Of a stretch of 64,000 nt of DNA, positions 39,249 to 52,012 are shown piece after piece (positions within the stretch are counted from its first letter, which is position 1; every line of letters starts with the position of its first letter). Where the stretch lies: assembly GCF_025698545.1 (NCBI RefSeq), contig NC_068569.1, positions 19,964,001 to 20,028,000 of the forward strand. The letters run 5' to 3'. The notes beneath the pieces were generated by a model. That model saw only the letters and a program-made list of their open reading frames with translations. It searched no databases and was not told the origin of the DNA. The translations under genes and the position numbers were made by a program. Source of the DNA: Gossypium raimondii. Its lineage: Eukaryota; Streptophyta; Magnoliopsida; Malvales; Malvaceae.

Positions 39249-42200
39249 ATGGCAGCTCCTGTGCCTCCAGGGGCACCTAGACCCGGCGCCAATGCACGGC
39301 AGCAATCACCACATCCTAATTTTAATCCTAATTTTCAAACCAATCCCAATTCCTTAGCCGATAACATGCAGAATATGAACCTAAATCGGCCACACTCTAT
39401 GCCCAATTCTGGTCCTAGGCCTTCACCTTTTGGTCAACCACCACCCTTTCCTCAATCTTCTGTCACTGCTGGATTCCCAGTTGCTTCCCCGCCAATGTCA
39501 CGGCCTGGACCACCACCAGGTATGGTGGGAAGACCTGCAGTGATTCCTGCTGGACCGCTGCAATCCACATTACCTGCAAATGTACCCCCAGGAAGACCGG
39601 TTGGTTTGCCTGTTAGTCACCCACTCCCTTTTGGGTCTAGACCTCCTCCTGCCTCATTGTCTTCATCTACAGGTGGCGCAGTTCTACCTTCTAGTGCTTT
39701 CCCATCTTCAGGTGTATCTAGTGCCTCAGCTGCACCACCACCACCAGGTACTCGCCCTAGTTCTTTTGTGTCATCTTCACCTTTGACTGGTGGTCCTGCT
39801 GGGCCAATGTCAAGTGCACGCGCTGGTCCTTCGAGTAATGGGCCACCAGCAGTTGGCGCAGGAGCTTTGCCTGGTGCACCCCAATTTCCTCCTCCTGCAA
39901 TTGTTTCACAACCTCCGGTTGGACCTCCACCATCTATGATGTCAGCTAGGGCACCTGCTCAGGCTCCAACTATGCGTTCTGTTTTGGGAAGTTCAGCTGT
40001 TAGTTCCCCACAAACTCCTCCTCTTCCATCGGCATCATCACCATTTCCAGCCATGACGCAGGCTAGACCACCTCCTCCAGGTTCTCCTTATGGACCACAG
40101 ACATGGTCGATGCAACCCCAGCAGGTTAGCACTCAAACTTTATGATATTATGCTTTCAAGAATAACAAATGTAATCAGTTGGAATTAATCATAGATTATT
40201 TTGTTGTTGAGCTGGTCTATTAGCAGCCTGCTTTGGGCATAAAAGTCATTGTTTCCTTTAATTTATGCAGTTCAAAAACTGGAACTTTTAGGTGCACTTG
40301 TTTGATGTTGATTCGAAATTTTGGCATTTTTTTAACTGTGAATGATTGGTGTTGAAATCTTAGCTCTGTACTTTAGTAATTACATTAAAATTGCATCTAA
40401 TGACCTGGATCTTTGGTCCAATGGCTGATGAACGTATCTTTTTGCTTGAATCAATTAGAAGTTGGTTATTGATTCAATAAGGTCAAATTTGATCAATTGG
40501 CATATGACATTTTGGTCTAAACCATTTTAAGACGATGCATATGAGGTGCTAAAAATTCTAAGTACAGGGTTGTGTGGATTGGTATAAGTGGATTTGCATT
40601 TTGTTCGTTTCCTTCAATGATTTAGATTCTGAATGTTTCTATTTGCTTTAGGGAACCCAACCTCCTCATATTCCTGGCTCTACTCATGCACAACCTCCAA
40701 GAATGTTTGGAATGCCACAACAAGCACTACCAAATCAAGCTATGACTAACATTCCACCTGCACTGGGCCAACCTGGAGCACCTATGTCAGGGTCATCAAA
40801 GATTGATCCTAATCAAATTCCAAGACCTATTCCAAATGCAACACCAATCGTTTATGAAACTCGCCATGGCAACTCAGCAAATCCTCCTCCGGTATTATCT
40901 TTGATCATTTCAAAGGCATAGAGAGGAAATTACTTAATTCACCTGGAACTAGCTAATTTGTCTATTCCTTTTTATCTTTATTTAAGCTTAGGTTCATAAT
41001 TCTTTTTATGGGTTGTTAGTGCATGTATGCATACTGCTATAACAACTTCGTATATAGCTGCAGTTTGAATTTTGTTACTTATCCTGATGACTTGTAATCT
41101 TTTGAAGCCTGCTACAAGTGATTACATTGTCAGAGACACCGGGAATTGTAGTCCACGATATATGAGATGTACCATCAATCAGGTCATGACAAAACTATAT
41201 GAATTTATTGTGGCTTATTTACTCTGTAATTGCATAATATTTTAATGAGGTTTGTGCTGCAATTTCCCAACCAGTACTCATTGTTATGTTTTATGTACTT
41301 GTCTATTTTCTTTTCATATAATAGATCCCTTGCACGGGCGACCTTTTGACAACCTCTGCGATGCAGCTGGCTTTGTTAGTACAACCTATGGCCCTCCCTC
41401 ATCCATCGGAGGATCCTATTCAGGTAATGTTATAGGCAACTTGCACTTCTAGTTCGCTATCCAAATTGTCAAGATCACCATGAATTTTGAAAATTCCCTT
41501 TACTCATCATATTTTGAAAATTTCTCCTATAGGTCGTGGATTTTGGGGAAAGTGGTCCTGTTCGATGTTCTCGCTGCAAAGGTTACATAAATCCTTTCAT
41601 GAAGTTCATTGATCAGGGAAGGAAGTTTATCTGCAATTTGTGTGGTCAGTATTATTTATCTTTATCTGTTGCTTGTGTTTCATTGCTGTATTACACTTTG
41701 GGAATTAAACAGTGGATTAGTACTAATTATTATTTGAGAAATTTTATTTGGAAGTTGTTTGAAGTGCCATTTATGATTCAAATGTAATAATATTCTCCAA
41801 GTATCTTAGTTGTTGGCTATATGTTTCCTAGATTGCATAGTGATCTGTGCTTCTATTCTTAGTATATTGGATTTTATCAATTTTGCATTTACTATTTTAC
41901 GCATAAATGCCATGACCACAGACATTGAACTTGTCTATTTCCAATCTCTGGTTGTGTTGCTGTAATGTAGCAAGGTGGCAATGTCACTGATTATGTTATT
42001 TTGTTTCAGGGTTTACTGATGATACTCCCCGTGACTACCATTGCAACCTTGGTCCTGATGGCCGGCGTAGAGATGCTGATGAGAGGCCTGAGCTTTGTAG
42101 AGGAACAGTTGAATTTGTTGCTTCAAAAGAGTACATGGTTTGTTAAATTTTATAAGTTTGTAAATTTAAATTGATTTTTTGGGTAAATTTCATGTTCATT

Positions 42201-45083
42201 TTACGATCCATGTTCAGGGTTTGTGGCTACCCCTTCCAACAATGTTGTCTCCCAACACTTGGTGTAAATTTTTAGTTGATAAACATGTCTATTTCTACTT
42301 TATTTAACTGTAGCTACATCTCTTCCTCGTTTGTTTCTTAAATGCTTAAGTAGCAATTTTAAGATGAATGCATATATCTTTGGATAATGGATAAATGAAG
42401 GGATAATTTAACATTTGATTAGCTTAACCTAGTAACATATTAGTTTCTGCAGGTAGATGTATCTTTTGGTTGTCTTCCTGATTGACTTAAGACGGTGAAT
42501 CTTTCCTTTTACAACTTTGACTGATCTGGCATTCCAGGGGTAGTGCCCAAAAGATTAAGATGAACTAAAAAATGACAAATGAGGGGGAAAAACAATTTAA
42601 ACAATTCCAAATTATGCTAACATTTGGTAGTATTTAGTTGTATGAAACTATTCTGTCCAGAGGTTTACCAGGGTCTTTTTCTTTTTCTTCTTTCATCTGT
42701 TTTTTTTTTGTTAATTCTTTAATTGGATGAGATCATCAGAGCATAGTTCATTCTTTTGATTGAATTTCTATTCAGGTCCGTGATCCAATGCCGGCTGTGT
42801 ATTTTTTCCTAATTGATGTGTCCATGAATGCTGTGCAAACTGGTGCCACTGCTGCAGCTTGCAGTGCGATTAATCAAGTTATTTCTGATCTTCCTGTGAG
42901 TTCCATATCAATTTCTAGAAGTTCTTTCTAGTTGTAATTTATCAATCTAGTTGTTCATTCCCCCCTCCCCCCTAAAACAAGTTCTCTTTGCTGCATTATA
43001 TCAGTAGATGTGGAAACTATTCTGAGATCTTAGTTTGTGTTTTGATCTATCTTTTATCATTAATCACTGTGTCAAATTTATTTGTCGAATTTTGCGCTGT
43101 TAAATTCTCAAGAATGGGGTTCTTTACTGTTTGTGTTCATTGTTAGAAAAGATCATGGAGCCATTTTCTTTTCTTTTTTGTTCCCCCTTGAGTAATGTAT
43201 CATACGTTTTATCTTTGTGTATGTATTTTCCTAGACATTATTGTATCTTGAGGCTTAGTTCTTTATCCGAACTCTTCCTAGATAAATTAGCACTGAAGCG
43301 TTTCTTTCCTCAGTTTCAAGTTAGTCACAAGATGCACATCTACCACAGATCCCCTTTTTATTTTTTCTGAGTTCCAACAGGAGGTACTAGAGGTACTGTT
43401 GTTGATGCAATATTGCCGTATTTGTTGTATTTCTTTTTTCTCTTGAAAGTGAGTTGTTTGTGCGTTAAAGAAAAAAAAATTGAAATGTAAATTCTTGGTT
43501 TAGTGACAAAATAGGGGTTGTGAAGTGGGAATGGCTCCACATGAACCTTTGAGTCAGTTTGTTGATATAACCTTGTGTGATTATTGCATTTCCTTTTTCT
43601 CTTGATAGTATGCTGTTTGTGCATTAAACAAACAAAGTTAAAATTTGAAGTGTGAGTTTGTTGATGTAACATCTGGTGATTATTGCAATTCTTTGTTGTC
43701 TTTAAAGTATGCTGTTTGTGCATTAAAGAAACAAGTTGAAATTTAAATTTTTGTTATAATAGCAAAATAGAGGTTGTGAAGTGCCAATGGCTCCACATGA
43801 ACCTTTGAGTCAGTTTCGGTGTTCACAGTTAAGGGTTTAATGCTTTATTCTAAGTGCATTTTTTAGTTGAGAAATCTAATATGGATTATTAATTTGGCTC
43901 AATTTTATTTCTTGTATTCAAATGATTATCTTTTTTTTTTCCGATGGCTTTAGGAGAAAAGTTTATAAGAAAATAACAAAAAATGGCTTTGCCATGTGCT
44001 TAGTTTTGGTCATGATAGACAAATTTGTTTCAATTGTTTGTCTTTGTTAAAATTGGATTTGGGATTATGGTAGAGTATTTCCGTTGAGTGTGGTGGTAAA
44101 TCATGACATTGTGTGATTTTAGCCAAGACAACTTATGATGGTTGCATATCTGGCATGGCTAATGTCCTTTGCAATGCTTTCTAAAGATAATGCAAGTTCA
44201 ACTTCTTTGCCTGCAATAATTGATGCCTGATACTGTTAGTTGAGTTGGAGGTTGATACATGGGCTTGCATCTTTCCTTTTCCATTCTGTCCATTGGTTTC
44301 TTCTCAACGTATACAAGGCAATGGAAGTTCAGTTGCTTGATGTGCTAATTGCTTATTGCAGGAAGGTACTCGTACGCAGGTCGGAATAGCAACATTTGAC
44401 TCAACAATCCATTTTTATAATTTAAAACGGGCACTGCAACAGGTCAGTATTAGTTGCTTTCCTTCATTTAACATTCCCTCTTTCCGGCAACTATTATACT
44501 GGGTAGAAGATTTTTCATGGTTTCATCATGTGGGATGCTTTCTGTTTAAGAAAGGAAGCCAATTTGGCCATAATAACATATAAAGTATTCTAATATTTTT
44601 AAGAAGTTTTAAGAATTTATTTCAAGTAGTGTCATTGAGATTTTACTGTGTATTAAGCATGTTCTGGGTTGTGTTACATGCTTTAAACTTGAATTTGTCA
44701 ACATAGGATCACATAATTATGATTTTGGTGCTGCAGCCTTGCATTTTGGATGATTCTATTATGTGTCTAAGTGAGATTTAATTTATCATGAGTAATCAAT
44801 GCAGGATCAATAAAACAGTGATTTAAGTGGTATGTACACCCTCACATGTGGGATCCAGTTAAACTAGAGTAAAATGAAATTACTTTTACGCACTTGCATA
44901 ACTTTTTATACAATTTATACTTCTTTAATCTGTCTGTCATATTTCATCAATTAAATATATATTAAAAAGACGGTATTTGCCATTGATATGATAGAAATGT
45001 TAGATCGATTTGAAACTTTACATGTACGATTAGTACAATTATATTGCTATGTGCCGTAGTCAGTTTTAAATAGTGTAAGTGGA

Positions 45084-45124
<41 letters not shown>

Positions 45125-48100
45125 AGAAGTTTAAATTGTGGAAATCATCTTTACTCATTTTAGTATAAGAGACATGAAATTAGTAGTCAGTAACTTTGCT
45201 TGTTACTTATCATCGCAAGAAAAAACAGGGAGGGGGATAAAAAGAAACATGCTGTTAATAATGTGTTTGTGTGTCCAAATAGCATTACAAGAAGTATTGT
45301 TTTGAGGACATCTACCTTAGTCTCTTTGTCTCTTAAAATTGAGATTTTGTTTGGAATATGGCATGAATGTTTCAAGTTTCATATTTTATAGATCAGTGAA
45401 AACTCGTTCGAATTTATTTTATATGATCTTTTTTTCTCTGATATAATATACCACAGAACATCTTGAAATTGTTCTTTAGCTGATTTGCTGTCTTAAATTT
45501 GTAGCCATTGATGCTTATCGTTCCTGACATACAAGATGTCTATACCCCTCTTGAAACAGATGTCATTGTTCAGCTTTCTGAGGTTAGTTCTTAATTTATG
45601 GGATTTTTTCTTGTATTTGTTGAAGTTTACAAGTTGTAAATTAAACAGTGGCTGATCCTATCTTGTCATACTTGAGATTTATCTAATACTTTATGCTGAC
45701 TTTGGTTTTTTCTTCCGAGTATTCAGTGCCGCCAGCATTTAGAGCTATTGCTTGAAAACATCCCAACAATGTTTCAGACTAGTACAACTGCTGAGTCATG
45801 TTTTGGTGCTGCAATTAAGGTAAGCCATTTCAAGGTGATATTATAAATTAACAGATAAAATTCTTGTGCTTTACAGATTTCGATCATTAATTGGATACTG
45901 TTGTCTTTTTCTAATACAAGAAGAGACCAATAGGATCAAACTTACGAGTTATGGATCCCACTCAGTCCCACTGATCCTACCACCAGAGCAATCCTAGGTG
46001 GCAATGGGATATTCATTAACTTGCCAAATTGTATAGCAAGTTAATGAGTTTTGTTATTTTATAGTGTCCAGAACCAGAGGATTTTGTCGTAGATTAAACT
46101 GTTTCCTAGACCCTAGTTAAGGAAATGCATTGTTGTTATAATCACAAATATCAAACAAAGTGGGAATTTTTCGAGGTTTGAAAGGCTAGAAACTTAACCC
46201 CTGCTTCTTAAACAAATCATGTTTGAAAACTTTAGCTCTCCTTGAGGTGTTTGGCTGCTGGTTGGCATTTGATGGAGAAAGGTGCCTGATTGATCAAGGT
46301 TAAGAGGTTTACAGATTCCTGGAAAGTTAATAACGCCTGGTCATAATTTAGGGTGTGCAGCAATTCTTGTACATTTAAAGTGTAGATGTTGATATGTTGG
46401 TGTTCTTTGTATATTTCAGGCTGCATTCTTGGCCATGAAAAGTATTGGAGGGAAGCTTCTAGTATTTCAGTCAGGCAAGTTCTCATGTACCTATTCGACA
46501 TTTGCATGTTCTGGAATGTGTATCATACAGTTTTTTTAGATAGAATTTATTATATTATGTCCCACATTTCTCTAATGAACATATGTTTTGTGACAGTCTT
46601 GCCATCTGTTGGCATTGGTGCCCTATCTTCTAGGGAGGCTGAAGGGAGAACTAACATTTCTGCTAGCGAAAAGGTTTGCTAATGTTGTTCAATTATTTCC
46701 TCTCCGTTTTCCTTTCATATTATGGTTGTTCTTTTTGATGGAGATGTAGACTTAAAAACCAAAAAAAGGTGGAATCTTCTGTTTGTTTGTCCAACTTCAG
46801 TTTTATAGCTGCTACATCTCTTCTCTGAAACCTGCTTTATCTGTTTAACATTTGCAAATTGATACTTTCAGCTATTCAGAGTATTGGGATAGTTAGTGCA
46901 TAAGAATTTGATTTATTATGACCCTGGTGAATCTGTTTTCTAATTTATTAGTAGAAATTCTTCTTTGATTTTCTAGATGTAGATATTGATAATCTTCTTT
47001 CAAATATCATGTTTGGCGTAGACTCTTTTCCTAACCAAAAAGTGATATTGTTGCAAAGTTATTGACTAGGCTTTTAATTCCTGTATTATGTTTTAGTTGA
47101 TAGGCATTCAATGGTTTGGTCCTTTTGGGGTGGTTATGGTTATACTTATCATCTTTGTAGTGCATGGTGATTTTCACTTGATAGTGGATGCGTGTGAGTC
47201 CCCTTCTCAGAGAAAGAAGGAAAACAAATCATCCATAAATTCATAAAAGACTTTGCCAACTATTAATCAGATTTTCAGATACGAATCTCTTATTTTTCAG
47301 CACTTTCATATTTGAATCTCCTTTGATGTTATGTTTATTATAAATTCAGAATATTTCTAATTGAAGCAGGAACTATCTTTTATTCAATGCAAGATAGAAT
47401 TCTTCTTCTTTTTTGATTTTCCCCCCATTTCTAATTGATTAGGAGGCTCATAAATTACTGCAACCAGCTGACAAAATTCTCAAGACAATGGCAATTGAAT
47501 TTGCTGAGTATCAGGTAAACTTAAAGTAGATTTTTTCTACTTGATACCATTATGATGTGATATAAAAAATCTGCCTGATGAATGCTTGTTGAAATTCATG
47601 CTGGTTAGATAAATCTATGTTATGACCCAATTTTTTCAGCATGGTCTTGTATTGCTTTTCATGGCAGGTCTGTGTCGATGTTTTTGTAACTACTCAGACT
47701 TACGTGGATATTGCTTCCATCTCTGTCATCCCAAGAACAACTGGAGGCCAGGTATTAACCTTGTATTTTCTGTTGCAAACCTTGCGTGTGGCTGTGCTTA
47801 AAATTTTCTGTTGCATAGTACTTCAAAATCTTTGTATTTCAGTATTTATTGGGACATCTTTGTGCTTAAGTCAGGTTATAAAATGCAAGTTACTACTAAA
47901 ATCGGGACATGGTAGCTTTTCTTATTTTTCTGACTCTCTGTTTATGGAATCTTCAAAACCACATCCAAATAATTTATATACGGGGCCTGCTGAGTCTCCA
48001 TTACATGCATTAGTTTCCCTGGTTAAACAGTATAAAACTATGGATGAAGTGCATCTCAAGTTTAAAGGGAGCGGTAAAAACATTCCCCTTTTTTTTGGTT

Positions 48101-51100
48101 AGAAAAGAAGTTGTCTTTACGTCTTTTTGTGATAAACTACATTACTCCCTTGTCATTGTTAGTGAACTTGCTGGTGTCATCCTCCTACTTGTTTATTGGT
48201 CCCAGCAGAGTACTAATCAATAAAAAAACTTTTAGCCTGTCGCATGCTTTGGTGAAACTTTAGAACCTGACTACATATTGATGTATATATTACTCACCTC
48301 CAAATCTCTACATGTTGAACTTCTATATAATAGAACTTCAGTATCAGATCGCAGAGTTATTTTTTGAGTGGAAGACTCACTTTTCAACGCGTTTCTCCTG
48401 ACTCCAGGTTTATTATTATTACCCCTTCTCTGCTGTATCTGATCCTGCAAAGCTCTACAATGACCTTAGATGGAACATCACTAGGCCCCAAGGTTTTGAG
48501 GCTGTCATGCGCGTAAGATGCAGCCAGGTAACATTTCTGTTTTGCTCTGTTTCTTAAGTGACATATTGATACATGACTTATCGCATTACGATGATAATAA
48601 CCATGTTGTTATATGTTTTCCCCTGAATGCTTGTAGGGTATTCAAGTTCAAGATTACTCTGGAAACTTCTGCAAACGCATTCCAACTGATGTTGACCTAG
48701 CTGGGGTTTGTGCTCTTTTAGAAAAATACTGGGTCTTATATTTCTCATTAATGTGTTTTAGCTTCTTAACCACAGTTGTTTTAATTATTTTATTACTTAA
48801 GCATGATTCAAAAATCTGATCATAATTGCTGTCACTGTTTGGTTAACCTAGGAAATATAAAATTATTTTTGTGCAAAATGTTTAGCTTTGAGCTCAAGTT
48901 GGATGATTAGCTAACCCTTGCAGAAAGGGGAAAAAAAGAGTTAGAAAATATGCTTGGATAAAATATGTAGGATATAATGCTTCTATCTGGGTTCCAAAAT
49001 GAGATATTCCTTATTCAATGTTTGTCCCTTGCCACGTGTATTTTTGTGCTTTCATGAGCCATAAGTTTGTAGCTCATGAATTGGCAATTTTGCTTCATAT
49101 ATATATAAATTTTTTATAAAAAGAAATTGTACACATTTTTCTACTAAAGGATTTTGACATGGTTAAGCTCTGCTTGAGCAGATATTTTTAGTGTTTTATC
49201 TGTATCAGTCTGTCTCAATCATGACCTGTCCTTGTTATCCAGATTGACTGTGACAAATGCATATTGGTAACATTAAAGCATGATGACAAATTACAAGATG
49301 GTTCTGAATGTGGCTTTCAGGTACTAATTAATGGTGTCTGAATTTTTAATCTCCATGTTTCTTACATTATTTGTTAGCATTGACAAGTTGAAAAATTTTA
49401 TGCATCCATAATATTCTGGCTTTAACTTTCCAGTGTGCCCTTCTCTATACCACTGTTTATGGACAAAGAAGAATTCGAGTCACAAACTTATCCTTGCCGT
49501 GCACAAATATGCTAAGTAATTTGTTTCGCTCTGCTGACTTGGATACTCAATTCACATGTTTCTTAAAGCAAGGTATTTGAATCTGCATTGTACATCTTTC
49601 TTTATCTTCTTTTCCCTTTTTGGTGAATTGATTGTGCAAGTTTACTGGTTTTGTTCTTTATCTTGGCCTGTTTGCTCTGCTTCAAACTGTGATTTGAAGA
49701 TGCCCTGCATTTCCATTATTTGTCCAATTACGGATTGGTCCTACGTTAATGAGATACTTGGTTATTTTATCCAAAGAGTTTTGGCGCAGTTTTTTTCATG
49801 GTATCATTCTGCACAAATACTGACAATCTATTGCATTTCACTAATTTACCTTGAATGCAGCTGCAATTGAAATTCCTACATGCCCGCTTCTTCAAGTGAG
49901 GGACCATGTTACAAATCTTTGCATCAACATTCTGCTTTCATATCGTAAATTTTGCGCCACAGTATCATCAACTGGACAGCTTATTCTTCCTGAGGCTCTT
50001 AAGCTTCTCCCTCTGTATACTCTTGGTATAAATATTTCTTTTTGTTAATTTATCTACTTGATCCGTATCTCATTCATTTCCATTATTATTATTTTAGTTA
50101 ATCTTCATCTTCAAACTTTTTCTTCCATTTTGGCAAATCCTGTGGCAGAAACTCAGACATCTTGTCAAGGAAAAATTGAAGTATTTTTCATCTGTTGATA
50201 AATTTTGTCTTTTCCTTTCTTCAGCATTAATCAAGAGTAGAGGGTTGCGAAATGATGGCAGAATAGATGACCGTTCCTTCTGGTTCAATTATGTTTCCTC
50301 CCTTTCTACTCCTTTGGCAATCCCATTGGTTTATCCCAGGATGTTTGCCATCCACAATGTTGATACAAAGGTAATAAAATTTCTAGTTGGCTTATGGTCC
50401 AAAGTGTTTTAACCATGCCAACTGACAATTTATGCTTGCTGGACAGGATGGAGATGAATCTGTTCTTCCTCCTACAATCCCACTTTCTAGTGAACATGTC
50501 TGTGATGATGGAATCTATCTTCTTGAGAATGGTGAGGACGCTTTAATATATTTTGGAAGCTCAGTGGATTCAAGTATCTTGCAACAACTTTTTGGCTTTA
50601 CCTCAGTTGACGAAGTACCCACTCAGGTACTTTGTTTTACTTCCGTTTTTCAGGTTTTTGTCTGCTGAAAATAAGCTTAGGATATTTTTTCACATTTTTT
50701 TTTATTTAAAAATAAATTAAATATTTAAATACTACACTCAAATGGTCCATTGTATATTGAATTGACCTCATCCGGGTTATGATTTGAAATTGCTATTAAA
50801 TTACCTGTATGATGAATTTTGTGTGCCACTCCGCATGCTGTTTCATTTTCCTTCCATTAATAGTGAGAATTTTTCTTTGTTATTTATAGAGTACTTGATT
50901 TTTGGATTTGGATGAGTAGAGTCTTGAAAACTGTTTTGCTCGATGACTGACTAGTATGGCAGTCAAATGGGTGACCCTGGATTCAAATGTTAGGATTACG
51001 GGGTTAGGTTATCCCCTGTAAATATGGTTCACTTTTAAGCTTTATTCTGTGTCTAGACCCTTTCACTTACCCTGTACAGACATTAACGCTCTTTTGTCAA

Positions 51101-51904
51101 CATTGTATGTTCAGTTTGTGATGCAGCAATTTTCCAATCCTTTATCAAAGAACTTCAATGATGTAGTCAATGTGATTCGCCAACAAAGATGCTCCTACCT
51201 TCGGTATGATTAATGGCGGTTTCTTTAGTGTTATTTTACTCCAAAAGGAACAGTTTCTGTTCCATCTCCTTCATAACCAAATTGAACACCATTTCTCTGT
51301 TTAATACAATTTTATCTTTACATTCTCTCATTTTCTGTTGCAGCTTCGCATTGTGCAAGAAGGGGGATCCGTCAGGTAAGTGCATTGAACTTCCTTCTCA
51401 CGCAAAACTATGATATGGTTAAATAAATTATCCTAGTCAGCTGAGCCACTGGTGTAGTGGCAAAAGTCCAGGTTCAAATCCTGGACACCATTCCCCCACC
51501 ACCTCCTTACAAAAGTATTAAATATATCCTATGTAGAATATTTTGACCGAAATAGCCATGGATTCTTCCAACATGCATCATATAAACTTTTCTCAACTAT
51601 GTAATAGAGAGAGGTTGTTTAATTCTTGTCCGAGAGTTTTTGCCTTGGTTTTATTGCGACAATGAAGCAAATTGCTTCTATGGTTGCAGGTTTCGTATTG
51701 TCAGAGTAGTTGGTATATAATCATTTCTATTTTAGAAAAAAGAAAAGAAAAGCAAATATATTAGGGGATTCTCATGATTGAATTTCTACATTTTCAGGAA
51801 TGGCGTTCTTATCTTGCATGGTAGAAGACAAGAATGCAAATGGGCCATCTTATGTGGAGTTTCTTGTACATATTCATCGGCAAATCCAAATGAAAATGTC
51901 TTGA
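39249..51904 (+). CDS. SEC24: Protein transport protein SEC24 (COPII coat), Sec24C/CEF type
   Basis: Cargo-binding subunit of the COPII coat that forms vesicles at endoplasmic reticulum exit sites, partnering SEC23. Twenty-four coding exons: 39249-40124, 40652-40891, 41108-41182, 41325-41423, 41533-41644, 42010-42137, 42776-42895, 44362-44442, 45505-45582, 45727-45819, 46420-46474, 46597-46673, 47443-47514, 47668-47751, 48408-48527, 48637-48705, 49243-49320, 49434-49572, 49861-50025, 50225-50370, 50447-50626, 51115-51203, 51344-51375, 51798-51904. They give 1104 aa, normal for the family. Residues 1-370 are disordered and rich in P, G, S and A. The zinc finger is C442, C445, C464, C467. The trunk (YFFLIDVS at about 515), helical region and gelsolin-like C-terminus follow. 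It resembles Arabidopsis At4g32640/At3g44340 more than Sec24A. Intron 11 is GC-AG. It ends IHRQIQMKMS. Confidence 0.95.
42190..42265 (-). repeat. SINE-like repeat, family C, truncated copy 3
   Basis: In SEC24 intron 6. Shares CATTTTACGATCCATGTTCA and CCTTCCAACAATGTTGTCTCC with 28326-28400; the part holding the B-box-like motif is lost. Confidence 0.5.
43381..43830 (+). repeat. Diverged tandem repeat in SEC24 intron 7
   Basis: A motif ending GTATGCTGTTTGTGCATTAAA recurs at about 43445, 43605 and 43705. A block containing TTGTGAAGTGxxAATGGCTCC and ACATGAACCTTTGAGTCAG recurs at 43507-43560 and 43761-43815, spaced 254 bases. The pattern suggests successive tandem duplication of units of about 100-250 bases followed by drift. 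Confidence 0.75.
45084..45124 (+). repeat. (CT)n(AT)n compound microsatellite
   Basis: About ten CT units followed by about ten TA units in SEC24 intron 8; likely polymorphic. Confidence 0.95.
46475..46596 (+). other. GC-AG intron of SEC24 (intron 11)
   Basis: The exon ends TCAG and the intron begins GCAAGT. The acceptor is TGTGACAG ending at 46596. Only this join keeps the frame and yields FQSVLPSVGIGA, the conserved reading in SEC24. AG|GCAAGT is the strong consensus for the GC-AG subclass of U2 introns. No usable GT donor fits the protein. Confidence 0.9.
51450..51490 (+). other. tRNA-like hairpin, probable SINE head remnant
   Basis: In SEC24 intron 23. A perfect T-arm (CCAGG stem at 468-472, loop TTCAAAT, CCTGG stem at 480-484 of 51 kb) is enclosed by TGGTGT (51450-51455) and its exact complement ACACCA (51485-51490). 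TGGTGTAGTGGCAAAAG resembles an A box. There is no anticodon arm and only 41 bases, so it cannot be a normal tRNA. A truncated tRNA or SINE head is more likely. Confidence 0.5.
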
Positions 51905-51944
51905 TAAGTTTCAAGCTTCCTCAACAACAGGTATTCAATTTTGA

Positions 51945-52012
51945 TTTGGGATTTTGCATGAAGAAGAAAGAATCCGAGTGGCCTCCTGCTCGGAGTTTCT
52001 TGTACATATACT
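51945..52012 (+). pseudogene. Degenerate duplicate of the SEC24 last exon
   Basis: TTGCATG, then AGAAGAxAAGAAT, TGGxC, and GGAGTTTCTTGTACATAT occur in the same order and spacing as in exon 24 (51814-51873), offset 136-140 bases. In the frame from 51954 it reads EERIRVASCSEFLVHI, matching VEDKNANGPSYVEFLVHI in the exon. It lies 41 bases after the normal stop codon, in the 3' UTR. The translation would diverge afterwards (LCGDW...). Confidence 0.7.

Noticed and set aside
39580..39786. A second frame inside SEC24 exon 1
   Set aside because: It is a shadow frame of the Pro-rich N-terminus; the main frame is continuous and family-like.
43381..43830. CRISPR-like array
   Set aside because: The repeats are few, diverged, unevenly spaced and in a plant intron.
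47641..48102. A 153-codon plus-strand open frame
   Set aside because: It begins with SEC24 exon 14 and continues into the intron. The intronic part is not conserved-looking and a good donor ends the exon at 47751.
51450..51490. Functional tRNA gene
   Set aside because: It is only 41 bases and has no D arm or anticodon arm, so it cannot fold as a tRNA.
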